DNA of 64,000 nucleotides from Candidatus Microbacterium phytovorans (GTDB taxonomy: Bacteria > Actinomycetota > Actinomycetes > Actinomycetales > Microbacteriaceae): positions 806,001-870,000 of the forward strand of contig CP119321.1 in assembly GCA_029202445.1 (NCBI GenBank). Direction: 5' to 3'. The first letter of the stretch is position 1. Each line of letters opens with the position of its first letter. The position numbers and the translations under genes are program-made. This document shows, piece by piece, positions 8,206 through 17,148 of this stretch. The notes under the pieces are model-generated. The model ran no database searches. It saw only the letters and a program-made list of their open reading frames with translations, and had not been told where the DNA came from.

Positions 8206-9474
8206 TCAGGCCTTGGTGTCGGCGAGGACGTATCCCTCTTCGCCGTGCACCACGGTGTCGATGCCGGCGATCTCGTCCTCGTTCTTCACACGGAAGCCCA
8301 TGGTCTTCTCGATCGCGAAGCCGATGACGTAGGCGATGACGAACGAGTAGATGAGGACGGCGAAGGCCGCGATGGCCTGAACCAGCAGCTGCGTGGCGTC
8401 GCCACCGACGAGCAGGCCCGTGCCGTTGGCGAAGAAGCCGAGGTAGAGCGTGCCGATGAGGCCGCCGACGAGGTGGATTCCCACGACGTCGAGCGAGTCG
8501 TCGAAGCCCCACTTGAACTTGAGCTCGATGGCAAGGGCGCACACGGCGCCGGCGATCAGGCCCAGGAGAATCGCCCAGATGGGCTGCAGCGCAGCGCAGG
8601 CGGGAGTGATCGCGACGAGACCTGCGACGGCACCGGAAGCGGCTCCGACCGAGGTCGGCTTGCCGTCCTTGATCTTCTCCACCAGGAGCCAGGCGAGCAG
8701 CGCGGCGGCGGGAGCGGCGATGGTGTTGACGAACGCCAGCGCGGCGGTGCCGTCAGCGGCGAGCTCCGAGCCGGCGTTGAAGCCGAACCATCCGAACCAC
8801 AGCAGACCGGCGCCCAGGAGGACGAACGGCGGGTTGTGGGGAACGTGCACGCCCTTCTGGAACCCGACGCGCTTGCCGAGCACCAGCGCGAGGGCGAGAG
8901 CTGCCGCACCGGCGTTGATGTGCACCGCGGTACCACCGGCGAAGTCGATCGCGCCGACGCCGAACGCGGTCTGCAGACCGTGCGTGATCCAACCGCCGTA
9001 CGCGAAGCTGCCGTCCTCGGCGAGGCCGAAGTTGAACACCCAGCTGGCCACCGGGAAGTAGACGACCGTGGCCCAGAGGCCCGCGAAGACCATCCAGGCG
9101 CCGAACTTGGCGCGGTCCGCGATCGCACCGGAGACCAGCGCAACCGTGATGATCGCGAACGTCGCCTGGAACGCGACGAAGGCCAGGGGCGGGTACGCCG
9201 CGCCCTCAGGAGTCTCGAGCAGGCTCGACAGGCCCAGTGCGGACGTGTCGATGGCCCAGGGGAAGATCGTTCCCTCGGCGCCCGGGAACGCGATCGCGTA
9301 TCCGTAGAGCACCCAGAGGACGCCGATGAGGCCCATAGCCCCGAAGCTCATCATCATCATGCTGATGACGCTCTTCGCCTTGACGAGGCCGCCGTAGAAG
9401 AACGCCAGACCGGGCGTCATCAACAGGACCAGCGCTGCGGCGATGAGAATGAATGCGGTGTTGCCTTGATCCAT
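8206..9474 (-). CDS. amtB: Ammonium transporter AmtB
   Basis: 422-residue Amt/MEP/Rh channel with about 11 membrane segments, importing ammonium. Family signatures: FFYGGLVKAKSVISMMMMSF near the N-terminus, GGTAVHINAGAAALALALV (contains the first pore histidine), and DVVGIHLVGGLIGTLYLG (second pore histidine). The start at 9474 is preferred over upstream in-frame codons because the first membrane helix begins ten residues later and AGAGG lies about 11 bases ahead. No glnK or glnD follows, unlike in corynebacteria and streptomycetes; the next gene is separated by a terminator. A GlnR-like box lies 67 bases upstream, predicting induction under nitrogen limitation. Confidence 0.96.
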   Translation of the reverse strand: MDQGNTAFILIAAALVLLMTPGLAFFYGGLVKAKSVISMMMMSFGAMGLIGVLWVLYGYAIAFPGAEGTIFPWAIDTSALGLSSLLETPEGAAYPPLAFVAFQATFAIITVALVSGAIADRAKFGAWMVFAGLWATVVYFPVASWVFNFGLAEDGSFAYGGWITHGLQTAFGVGAIDFAGGTAVHINAGAAALALALVLGKRVGFQKGVHVPHNPPFVLLGAGLLWFGWFGFNAGSELAADGTAALAFVNTIAAPAAALLAWLLVEKIKDGKPTSVGAASGAVAGLVAITPACAALQPIWAILLGLIAGAVCALAIELKFKWGFDDSLDVVGIHLVGGLIGTLYLGFFANGTGLLVGGDATQLLVQAIAAFAVLIYSFVIAYVIGFAIEKTMGFRVKNEDEIAGIDTVVHGEEGYVLADTKA

Positions 9475-9540
9475 CTCGGAAGAAACCTCTCTGCAGGGAC
9501 GCAGGTGTAGCGTCGGGTGCCCCCAGTGTTCCGACACGGG

Positions 9541-9579
9541 GTTTCCTCGGGGGTACGGCCCGTGTTTCGCCTTGATTAC
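9541..9579 (-). promoter_or_regulatory. Putative GlnR box upstream of amtB
   Basis: Read on the minus strand, four half-sites follow the GlnR layout (GTnAC, 6 bases, GAAAC, repeated): GTAAT, GAAAC, GTACC and GAAAC, with gaps of 6, 7 and 6 bases. The box ends 67 bases before the amtB start, nearly the same distance as the box before glnA1. Two half-sites are perfect; the other two carry one mismatch each. Confidence 0.6.
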
Positions 9580-9639
9580 ACGGATGCCCGTTACGTAAAT
9601 TCCACGTTTCCGCGGCCCGACCGCGCGCTGGCAGTTCGC

Positions 9640-10665
9640 TCAGGCGTGGGTGAGTGCGACCAGTCGTGAGATGGCACGGAGGTACTTCTTGCGGTATCCC
9701 CCCGCGAGCATCTCCTCCGAGAAGACCTCGTCAAGGGGACGGCCCGTCGCTCGGACGGGGATCTGGGCGTCGTACGCGCGATCGACGAACGCGACGAAGC
9801 GGAGGGCGGCCGACTGATCGTCCAGTTGGGTCACTTCGCGCAGCCCGATCGCCGAGACGCCGTCGATGAGACGTAGATAGCGGGACGGGTGCACGGTCGC
9901 CAGGTGGCGGATGAGGTCGGCGAACGCGTCGTCGGATGCCGTGCCGTCGGCTGCCGCGAGGGCGTCGGAGTATTCGGCATCCGTGAGGGTCTTGCCGTGT
10001 CCGTCGATGGCGCGCTGGCGGTAGTCGGTGCCGTCGATGCGCAGGGTCTGGAAGCTCGCGGACATCGCGTGGATCTCGCGCAGGAAGTCCTGCGCGGCGA
10101 AGCGCCCCTCACCGAGCGCGTTCGGCGGCGTGTTCGAGGTCGCCGCCAACCGGGTTCCCGTCGGGACGAGCTCCCCGAGCAGACGCGTCATCACCATGGT
10201 GTCGCCCGGGTCGTCGAGCTCGAACTCATCGATGCACAGCAGGTCCGCGCCGCGGAACAGCGCGACGGTCTGCTGGTAACCGAGCGCGCCCACGAGCGCC
10301 GTGTACTCGATGAAGGAACCGAAGTACTTCCGGCGCGCGGGCATGGCGTGGTAGACGGCGGCGAGGAGGTGGGTCTTCCCCACGCCGAACCCGCCGTCGA
10401 GGTAGACCCCGGGCTTCAGCTCCGGCGACTTCTCACGGCGACGGAACAGCCCGCCGGCGCGCGCCGCGGCGCGCTGGCCACCGCTGAAGCTCACCAGCAG
10501 GTCCTTGGCCTCCTGCTGCGACGGGTACTGCGGGTCGACGCGGTACGTCTCGAACGTCGCGTCATCGAACTGGGGCGGCGGAACGAGGGCGGCCACCATC
10601 TCGGCGCCCGACACCTGCGGAGTGCGTTCGGTGAGGTGCACGATGCCGGCCGGGACGCTGTTCAC
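9640..10665 (-). CDS. zapE: ZapE/AFG1-family cell-division ATPase
   Basis: 341-residue P-loop ATPase of the AFG1/ZapE family, which acts at the division ring in proteobacteria. Walker A GGFGVGKTHLLAA lies near residue 92, Walker B LLCIDEFELDD near 140, and the family-specific sensor region TRLAATSNTPPNALGEGRFAAQ (split over about 170-192) follows. The start is GTG at 10665, supported by a TAGGGT -10 box ending 6 bases upstream (leaderless). Its role in Actinobacteria is inferred from the family. Confidence 0.88.
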   Translation of the reverse strand: MNSVPAGIVHLTERTPQVSGAEMVAALVPPPQFDDATFETYRVDPQYPSQQEAKDLLVSFSGGQRAAARAGGLFRRREKSPELKPGVYLDGGFGVGKTHLLAAVYHAMPARRKYFGSFIEYTALVGALGYQQTVALFRGADLLCIDEFELDDPGDTMVMTRLLGELVPTGTRLAATSNTPPNALGEGRFAAQDFLREIHAMSASFQTLRIDGTDYRQRAIDGHGKTLTDAEYSDALAAADGTASDDAFADLIRHLATVHPSRYLRLIDGVSAIGLREVTQLDDQSAALRFVAFVDRAYDAQIPVRATGRPLDEVFSEEMLAGGYRKKYLRAISRLVALTHA

Positions 10666-10677
10666 CCCTCAACCCTA
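10666..10677 (-). promoter_or_regulatory. Leaderless -10 box for zapE
   Basis: TAGGGT at 10677-10672, then six bases, then GTG. The spacing supports the GTG at 10665 as the start. Confidence 0.6.
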
Positions 10678-10708
10678 GATGCCGACACAGCCGACGGATG
10701 CCGCGTGC

Positions 10709-11908
10709 TCACGCGTGCTGCGGCGTGAAGTCGTGCCGTTCGAGCCAGTCGGTGATCGTGGCGCTCCACCGGTCCTGGTCGTAGTTCCACAGCTTCGTGT
10801 GGCGTGCCGTATCGAACACCTGGAGTTCGACCAGGTCGGGTCGGGCCACCACGAGATCGTGCGATGCATCAGAGGGGACGAAGCCGTCGTCGTCGCTGTG
10901 GAGGATGAGGATGGGATGCCGCAACTCCCCCGCCCGCGCGACGACGTCCAGTCGCTCGAACGGAATCCGAGCCTCTGTGCCGACGAGAGGTGTCGCCCAT
11001 TCCGTGCTGAGCGCCCCGATCGCCAGCCCGGCGACGGCGGTGGGAAGTCCCATGAGGCGTGCCTGATAGCTCAGCACGCGTCGCCAGTCCACGACGGGAG
11101 ACTCGAGGATCACCCCGACGATCAAGTCGCGGTGCGCGGAGCTGAGGGCCACCTGCAGGGCGATCGCGCCGCCCATCGACCAGCCCATGATGAGGATGCG
11201 TCGCGCACCTCGCCGACGGGCGAGTCCGATCGCGGCATCCACGTCACGCCATTCCGTCGCGCCGAGCCCGTACGTACCGGCGCGACTTCGCGGGGCCGAG
11301 CCGTCGTTGCGGTACGAGACGAGCAGCGACGTGATCCCGAGACCGTGGAAGAGAGGGACCGCACGAAGGCACTCGGCTCGATTGGTGCCCCGACCGTGCA
11401 CCTGGATGACCCAGGTGTCTGTCGGTTCCGCCGCCGGGAAGATCCACGCGGGGCACGGTCCCACGGCAGAGCCCACGAGCTCTGACTCGTAAGGAAGGTG
11501 CAACTGCTCCGGACGATCGAAGTACCAGCCGCTGAACGCGGCATCGGCAGCCAGGTGGGAGTCCGAGCCGATGTGAGTGAGCAGCTTCCGCGTCACAGAA
11601 CTCTCGTCGCCCGAGAGCACCGAGCCGAGCTTGAGGTATCCCTCGGTCCCCGCCGTGAACAAGCCGTATCTTCCGGGCAGGGCGGTGTCGGGGTTGCGAC
11701 TGAGGGTGATCGTCTGCGCGGCCACGTCGACATCGAGGATGCGGGTGTCGGTGCGGCGTCCGGCGGGAGTGACGACGCGACGGGCCATCCGCGCGGCGAC
11801 GAACGCCAGCAGCGCCGTCATGACCGCCAGTGCTCCCGTGAGGAGGAAGAGGACCGCCCGCAGAGCGTCGGTCGGGGTTGCGCCGACGGCGCGCCTGGAT
11901 GCCTTCAT
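10709..11908 (-). CDS. Membrane-anchored alpha/beta hydrolase
   Basis: 399 residues. A hydrophobic segment at about 16-40 (LRAVLFLLTGALAVMTALLA) should anchor the protein. The hydrolase domain follows, with strand IQVHGRGTNRAECLR, nucleophile elbow MGWSMGGAIAL (Ser near residue 246), acid HSDDDGFVP and His in ARHTKLWNYD, so the Ser-Asp-His triad is complete. Similar proteins are annotated as alpha/beta hydrolases or prolyl-oligopeptidase-like; the substrate is unknown. Divergent from the DUF3000 gene; the ~25 bases between the two starts must hold overlapping promoters. Confidence 0.8.
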   Translation of the reverse strand: MKASRRAVGATPTDALRAVLFLLTGALAVMTALLAFVAARMARRVVTPAGRRTDTRILDVDVAAQTITLSRNPDTALPGRYGLFTAGTEGYLKLGSVLSGDESSVTRKLLTHIGSDSHLAADAAFSGWYFDRPEQLHLPYESELVGSAVGPCPAWIFPAAEPTDTWVIQVHGRGTNRAECLRAVPLFHGLGITSLLVSYRNDGSAPRSRAGTYGLGATEWRDVDAAIGLARRRGARRILIMGWSMGGAIALQVALSSAHRDLIVGVILESPVVDWRRVLSYQARLMGLPTAVAGLAIGALSTEWATPLVGTEARIPFERLDVVARAGELRHPILILHSDDDGFVPSDASHDLVVARPDLVELQVFDTARHTKLWNYDQDRWSATITDWLERHDFTPQHA

Positions 11909-11921
11909 CGTGGCCTCACTT

Positions 11922-11933
11922 TAGTCTGTGGAT
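11922..11933 (+). promoter_or_regulatory. Leaderless -10 box for the DUF3000 gene
   Basis: TAGTCT at 11922-11927 followed by six bases and GTG at 11934. It overlaps the alternative in-frame GTG at 11928, which argues for the later start. Confidence 0.5.
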
Positions 11934-12521
11934 GTGGATGACTCCCGTCCTTCTTCCGCGTCCGGGTTCACCGGAGTGGCCGATGCCTTGCGCGCATTGA
12001 CGTTCCGCGACGACTTCATCGTTCGCGAGATCCCTGCGCCGGCCTCGCTCGCTCCGGATGCCGTCGCCTTCGCCGGCGACGTGCGCCCGTCCGCGGACGG
12101 TGGCGACTCCGAGTACGGCACGGGCCGGTTCGTCCTGTTGCACGATGCGACCGAACCCGAGCAGTGGGGCGGGGCGTGGCGGATCGTGTGCTTCGCGCAG
12201 GCGCCGCTGGAGCCGGAGATCGGCACCGACCCTCTGCTGGCCGATGTCGCGTGGTCATGGCTCGTCGATGCCCTGCAGTCTCGCCGCGCGGAGTTCCACT
12301 CGGCATCCGGGACGGCTACGAAGACCCTCTCCAAGGGGTTCGGGAGCCTGGGTGTCGAGGGCGACGGTGCGCAGATAGAACTGCGCGCCTCGTGGACGCC
12401 GTCCGGTGATCTCGCTGCCCACGTCGACGCCTGGGCCGAGTTGGTGTGCATGCTGGCCGGGCTTCCCCCGGGGTCCGAAGGCATCGCGGTATTCGGTGCA
12501 CAGAGGAGCTCGCGTGACTGA
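11934..12521 (+). CDS. DUF3000 family protein
   Basis: 195-residue cytoplasmic protein of an Actinobacteria-specific family with no known function. Recognisable segments are ALRALTFRDDFIVREIPAP at the N-terminus, WGGAWRIVCFAQAP in the middle and a C-terminal GLPPGSEGI. It nearly always precedes a ribonuclease D gene in this phylum, and here it overlaps rnd by 8 bases. I place the start at GTG 11934 because a TAGTCT -10 box ends exactly 6 bases before it; GTG 11928 would lie inside the promoter spacer. Confidence 0.85.
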   Translation: MDDSRPSSASGFTGVADALRALTFRDDFIVREIPAPASLAPDAVAFAGDVRPSADGGDSEYGTGRFVLLHDATEPEQWGGAWRIVCFAQAPLEPEIGTDPLLADVAWSWLVDALQSRRAEFHSASGTATKTLSKGFGSLGVEGDGAQIELRASWTPSGDLAAHVDAWAELVCMLAGLPPGSEGIAVFGAQRSSRD

Positions 12522-13710
12522 GTACGTCGTCATCGCCGATCGCGACGGCTTCCTCGACGCCTGTGCCGCGCTCGCCGCGGGAACGGGGCCGGCTGCCGTC
12601 GACGTCGAGCGCGCCTCCGGTTTCCGGTACTCGCAGCGCGCCTATCTGATCCAGGTTTTCCGGCGGGATGCCGGGGTGTTCCTGTTCGACCCGCCCGAGA
12701 TCGGCGACATGGCCGCGCTGCAGGAGGCCATCGGGGATGTCGAGTGGGTGCTGCACGCGGCGAGCCAGGATCTCCCGTCGCTACGGGAGGACGGACTGGA
12801 ACCGGCCTCGATGTTCGATACCGAGCTCGCCGCGCGTCTGCTGGGTCACGAGAAGGTCGGGCTCGGCGCGGTCGTCGAGGACACTCTCGGCATCACGCTC
12901 GCGAAGGCGCATTCGGCCGCCGACTGGTCGACCCGACCGCTCCCCCAGTCGTGGCTGGAGTACGCCGCGCTCGATGTCCTTCATCTCGTGGATGTTCGTG
13001 ACGTGCTGGTCGCCGAGCTCGAGGAGCAGGACAAGACGCGAATCGCGGCCGAGGAGTTCGACGCGGTCTTGACTCGCCCGGCCAAGCCTCCTCGCGAAGA
13101 GCCGTGGCGTCGACTGAGTGGGCTGCACACGGTCCGCGGTCGCCGTGCGCTCGCCGTCGCACGCGCACTGTGGACCGCCCGTGAGCAGTTCGCTCAGGAC
13201 GAGGACGTGTCGCCGGGTCGCCTCGTCCCCGATCGCTCGCTCGTCGCCGCCGTCATCGCAGACCCGGCGACCAAGCAGGATCTCGCCCGCCTCAAGGAGT
13301 TCACCGGCCGCGCAAGCCGTACGCAGCTGGACCGCTGGTGGGCGGCGATCGAGGCGGGCCGCGCCGACCAGAGCCTGCCGTCGGAGCGCATGGCGGGCGA
13401 CGGGCTTCCCCCTCCCCGCGCGTGGGTCGACCGCAATCCCGCCGCGGACGCCCGGCTCAAGGCCGCCCGTCCCCGCGTCGAGCAGCTCGCGGCGGATCTC
13501 CGGATGCCGACCGAGAACCTCTTGACCCCGGACACGTTGCGGCGGCTCGCCTGGACGCCTCCCTCCCCGCTGGATGTGGACGGCGTCGCGGCGGCGCTTG
13601 CGGGGCACGGTGCGCGACCTTGGCAGATTGAGCGAACAGCACAGGTCATCGCGGATGCCTTTGTGGAATCCGTGCAGGATGCCGCCGAGGCGTCCGAATC
13701 AGGTTCGTAG
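12514..13710 (+). CDS. rnd: Ribonuclease D with HRDC domain
   Basis: 398-residue 3'-5' exoribonuclease. The DEDD residues are visible: VDVERASGF (Asp and Glu, near residue 24), HAASQDLPSL (Asp), and the YAALDVLHL motif (Tyr and Asp). An HRDC helical domain begins at about residue 205 (WRRLSGLHTVRGRRALAVAR), and a second helical repeat follows to the end. The start is GTG 12514 with AGAGGAG just upstream. It overlaps the DUF3000 gene by 8 bases, so the two are coupled. Substrates are presumably stable RNA 3' ends. Confidence 0.93.
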   Translation: MTEYVVIADRDGFLDACAALAAGTGPAAVDVERASGFRYSQRAYLIQVFRRDAGVFLFDPPEIGDMAALQEAIGDVEWVLHAASQDLPSLREDGLEPASMFDTELAARLLGHEKVGLGAVVEDTLGITLAKAHSAADWSTRPLPQSWLEYAALDVLHLVDVRDVLVAELEEQDKTRIAAEEFDAVLTRPAKPPREEPWRRLSGLHTVRGRRALAVARALWTAREQFAQDEDVSPGRLVPDRSLVAAVIADPATKQDLARLKEFTGRASRTQLDRWWAAIEAGRADQSLPSERMAGDGLPPPRAWVDRNPAADARLKAARPRVEQLAADLRMPTENLLTPDTLRRLAWTPPSPLDVDGVAAALAGHGARPWQIERTAQVIADAFVESVQDAAEASESGS

Positions 13711-13783
13711 GTTCGGCCCAACCGATTTCGCGGCACCCGGTGTCACTTTAGGCTGGACTGGATCTCAATCTTTTGGAGGCAGT

Positions 13784-14986
13784 GTGGCCGAGCTCTCGGA
13801 CGTCTATTTCGTCGACGGTATGCGCACCCCGTTCGGTCGTGCGGGCGAGAAGGGCATGTACTGGAACACCCGTGCCGACGACCTCGCGGTCAAGGCCACG
13901 ATCGGCCTGATGGAGCGCAATCCTTCGGTTCCCGCCGATCGCATCGATGATGTCGCGATCGCGGCGACGAGTCAGACCGGCGATCAGGGACTCACTCTCG
14001 GACGGTCGGTGGCGATTCTCGCAGGCCTCCCCCAGACCGTCCCCGGACTGGCTGTGGAGCGCATGTGCGCCGGCGCCATGACCAGCGTCACGACGATGGG
14101 TGCGTCTATCGGCGTCGGCATGTACGACCTCGCCCTCGCGGGCGGTGTCGAGCACATGGGCCACCACCCGATCGGCGGCAACGCCGATCCCAATCCCCGG
14201 TTCGTCGCCGAGCGGATGGTCGACCCGGGCGCCCTGAACATGGGAGTGACGGCGGAGCGCATCTTCGACCGGTTCCCGCACCTCACGAAGGAGCGCTCCG
14301 ACCGCTTCGGCATGCTGAGCCAGCACAAGGTGCAGGCGGCCTACGACGCCGGGAAGATCCAGCCCGACCTCGTCTCCGTGGCCGTGAAGGATGCCGACGG
14401 GGCTTGGGGGCTTGCCACGGAGGACGAGGGGCGTCGGCCGCAGACCACGATGGCCGATCTCGCCGCGCTGAAGACGCCGTTCCGCCCGCACGGTCGTGTC
14501 ACCGCGGGCACCTCTTCGCCGCTCACCGACGGCGCGACCATGTCGCTTCTGGCGGGAGGGCACGCCGTGAAGGAGCTCGGCCTCCGCCCGAAGATGCGGA
14601 TGGTGTCGTTCGCCTTCGCGGGGGTGCAGCCCGAGATCATGGGCATCGGCCCGATCCCGTCGACGGAGAAGGCTCTGGCGAAGGCAGGCTTGACGATCGA
14701 CGACATCGGCCTCTTCGAGCTCAACGAGGCCTTCGCGATCCAGGTCATCTCCTTGCTCGATCACTTCGGTATCGCCGACGACGACCCCCGCGTGAACGCG
14801 TGGGGAGGCGCGATTGCACTCGGCCATCCGCTCGCGGCATCCGGGGTCCGCCTGATGATCCAGCTCGCTGCACAGTTCGCCGAGCGTCCGGATGTCCGGT
14901 ACGGGCTGACGGCGATGTGTGTCGGACTCGGCCAGGGCGGCTCGGTCATCTGGGAGAACCCCCACTTCGACGGAAAGAAGCGCTGA
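13784..14986 (+). CDS. fadA: Acetyl-CoA acyltransferase (thiolase) FadA
   Basis: 400-residue thiolase for the last step of fatty-acid beta-oxidation. Acyl-accepting cysteine at residue 95 (ERMCAGAMTS); NEAFA; GGAIALGHPLAASG with the catalytic histidine; and a second cysteine in AMCVGLGQGG. GTG start with GGAGG 5 bases upstream; a TAGGCT -10 box lies at 13749-13754. The fadB gene begins 5 bases after the stop, so the two form the trifunctional beta-oxidation operon. Confidence 0.95.
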   Translation: MAELSDVYFVDGMRTPFGRAGEKGMYWNTRADDLAVKATIGLMERNPSVPADRIDDVAIAATSQTGDQGLTLGRSVAILAGLPQTVPGLAVERMCAGAMTSVTTMGASIGVGMYDLALAGGVEHMGHHPIGGNADPNPRFVAERMVDPGALNMGVTAERIFDRFPHLTKERSDRFGMLSQHKVQAAYDAGKIQPDLVSVAVKDADGAWGLATEDEGRRPQTTMADLAALKTPFRPHGRVTAGTSSPLTDGATMSLLAGGHAVKELGLRPKMRMVSFAFAGVQPEIMGIGPIPSTEKALAKAGLTIDDIGLFELNEAFAIQVISLLDHFGIADDDPRVNAWGGAIALGHPLAASGVRLMIQLAAQFAERPDVRYGLTAMCVGLGQGGSVIWENPHFDGKKR

Positions 14987-14990
14987 AACG

Positions 14991-17135
14991 ATGACGAACT
15001 ACGCAGACATCGACTTCTCGCCGCTGATGGGCCTGTCCGCCGACGAGGTCGTCACGCACTCCCCCGTACGTGACGTGCGCCTCGCCTCTGGGAAGGTGCT
15101 CGCCCTCATCACACTGGACAACGGGCGCGATCACACGCGGCCCAACACGCTCGGTCCGCAGACGTTGACGGAGCTGGGATCGCGTCTGGACGGTCTGGCC
15201 GCTCGGGCTGCGGCCGGCGAGATCCACGCGGTCGGCATCACAGGCAAGCAGTACATCCTCGCCGCCGGTGCCGACCTCTCCGACATCAGCCTCGTACGCT
15301 CCCGCGACGACGCTCGTCTGATCGCACAGCTCGGTCATCACGTGCTCGGTAAGCTGGGCGACCTCGGCGTGCCGTCCTTCGCCTTCATCAACGGACTAGC
15401 CCTTGGCGGCGGGCTGGAGATCGCGCTGAACTCCACCTATCGCACCGTCGACGCGTCGGCGGCCGCGATCGCGCTCCCCGAGGTCTTCCTCGGCATCATC
15501 CCCGGGTGGGGTGGTGCGTACCTGCTGCCCAACCTGATCGGCATCGAGAACGCCCTCGAGGTCGTCATCAGCAATCCGCTCAAGCAGAACCGGATGCTCA
15601 AGCCGCAGCAGGCCCTCGACTACGGCATCGTCGATGCGCAGTTCCCGGCCGCGACCTACCTGGAAGACTCGCTGCGCTGGGCCGACGAGGTGCTGACCGG
15701 CAGCCGGAAGGTCGAGCGGAAGAACGAGCCGGGCAAGATCGAGCGCCTGACGAAGTGGCCCATCGCGATCAAGGTGGCCCGCGGCATGCTGGAATCGAAG
15801 ATCGGCACGGTTCCGCGTTCTCCGTATGTCGCGCTCGATCTGCTGGACAAGGCGAAGAGCGGCACCAAGGCAGAGGGTTTCGCCCGGGAGGACGAGGCGC
15901 TGGCCGATCTGGTCACGGGCGATCAGTTCGCCGCGTCCATGTACGCCTTCGATCTCGTGCAGAAGCGCGCCAAGCGACCCGTGGGCGCGCCCGACAAGGC
16001 TCTCGCCAAGAAGGTCACGAAAGTCGGCATCATCGGCGCGGGTCTGATGGCCAGCCAGTTCGCCCTGCTTTTCGTGCGCAAGCTCCAGGTACCGGTGCTC
16101 ATCACCGACCTGGATCAGGCACGCGTCGACAAGGGTGTCGCCTACATCCACGACGAGATCGGCAAGCTGGAAGCCAAGGGACGTCTCGACGGCGACGCGG
16201 CGAACAAGCTCCGCTCCCTCGTCACCGGCACGACCGACAAGAGCCTCTACGCGGACTGCGACTTCGTGATCGAAGCGGTCTTCGAAGAGGTGGGCGTCAA
16301 GCAGGCGGTGTTCGCAGAGATCGAGGCGGTCGTCTCGGAGGATGCGGTCCTCGCGACGAACACATCGTCGCTGTCGGTCGAGGAGATCGGCGCGAAGCTC
16401 GCGCACCCCGAGCGCCTGGTCGGATTCCACTTCTTCAATCCCGTCGCCGTCATGCCGCTCATCGAGATCGTGAAGACGCCGCACACCTCAGAGGAGGCGC
16501 TCTCCACGGCCTTCGTCGTCGCCCGTGGTCTCGGCAAGAACGCCGTGCTCACCGCCGATGCCCCGGGTTTCGTCGTGAACCGGCTGTTGGCCAAGGTGAT
16601 GGGAGAAGCCGCCCGTGCCGTCTACGACGGCACTCCCGTCGCCGACGTGGAGAAGGCCTTCGGGCCGCTCGGCTTGCCGATGGGGCCGTTCCAGCTGATC
16701 GACCTCGTGGGGTGGAAGGTGGCTGCGCACGTGCAGGACACGATGGTGCGCGCGTTCCCTGATCGCTTCTACGCGAACGAGAACTTCCACGCCCTCGCCG
16801 AGCTCACCGAGGTCGTCGAGAAGGACAGGGGCGGCAGAGTCACCGGATTAACCAAGGCGGCGGAGAAGGTCCTCAAGGGGCACGTGGGCTCCCACCCGGC
16901 TTCGGCGGAGGCGATCCTGCGCCGGGTGCAGGACGGGCTGGCGCACGAGATTCGGATCATGCTCGATGAGGGCGTCGTGCCCGAGGTCGAGGACATCGAC
17001 CTGTGTCTCATCCTCGGTGCGGGCTGGCCGTTCATCGACGGCGGAGCCTCACCGTACCTCGACCGTGAGGGCGCGTCCGAGCGCACGTTCGGAGCCACCT
17101 TCCACGAGCCGCCGATCCGGGGTGTGGGGGTCTGA
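14991..17135 (+). CDS. fadB: Beta-oxidation multifunctional protein FadB-like (enoyl-CoA hydratase / 3-hydroxyacyl-CoA dehydrogenase)
   Basis: 714 residues. The N-terminal crotonase domain (about 1-200) has the oxyanion-hole motif YILAAGADLSDI and NGLALGGGLEIALNS with IALPEVFLGIIPGWGG, which carries the catalytic glutamates. The NAD-binding domain starts at about residue 340 with KVGIIGAGLMASQFA. It holds the dehydrogenase histidine in VGFHFFNPVAVMPLIEIV, then FVVNRLLAKVMGEA and a duplicated C-terminal helical domain. GAGLMA replaces the usual GAGTMG, a conservative change. It acts with FadA, 5 bases upstream. Confidence 0.94.
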   Translation: MTNYADIDFSPLMGLSADEVVTHSPVRDVRLASGKVLALITLDNGRDHTRPNTLGPQTLTELGSRLDGLAARAAAGEIHAVGITGKQYILAAGADLSDISLVRSRDDARLIAQLGHHVLGKLGDLGVPSFAFINGLALGGGLEIALNSTYRTVDASAAAIALPEVFLGIIPGWGGAYLLPNLIGIENALEVVISNPLKQNRMLKPQQALDYGIVDAQFPAATYLEDSLRWADEVLTGSRKVERKNEPGKIERLTKWPIAIKVARGMLESKIGTVPRSPYVALDLLDKAKSGTKAEGFAREDEALADLVTGDQFAASMYAFDLVQKRAKRPVGAPDKALAKKVTKVGIIGAGLMASQFALLFVRKLQVPVLITDLDQARVDKGVAYIHDEIGKLEAKGRLDGDAANKLRSLVTGTTDKSLYADCDFVIEAVFEEVGVKQAVFAEIEAVVSEDAVLATNTSSLSVEEIGAKLAHPERLVGFHFFNPVAVMPLIEIVKTPHTSEEALSTAFVVARGLGKNAVLTADAPGFVVNRLLAKVMGEAARAVYDGTPVADVEKAFGPLGLPMGPFQLIDLVGWKVAAHVQDTMVRAFPDRFYANENFHALAELTEVVEKDRGGRVTGLTKAAEKVLKGHVGSHPASAEAILRRVQDGLAHEIRIMLDEGVVPEVEDIDLCLILGAGWPFIDGGASPYLDREGASERTFGATFHEPPIRGVGV

Positions 17136-17148
17136 CGCGGACGCGCTC

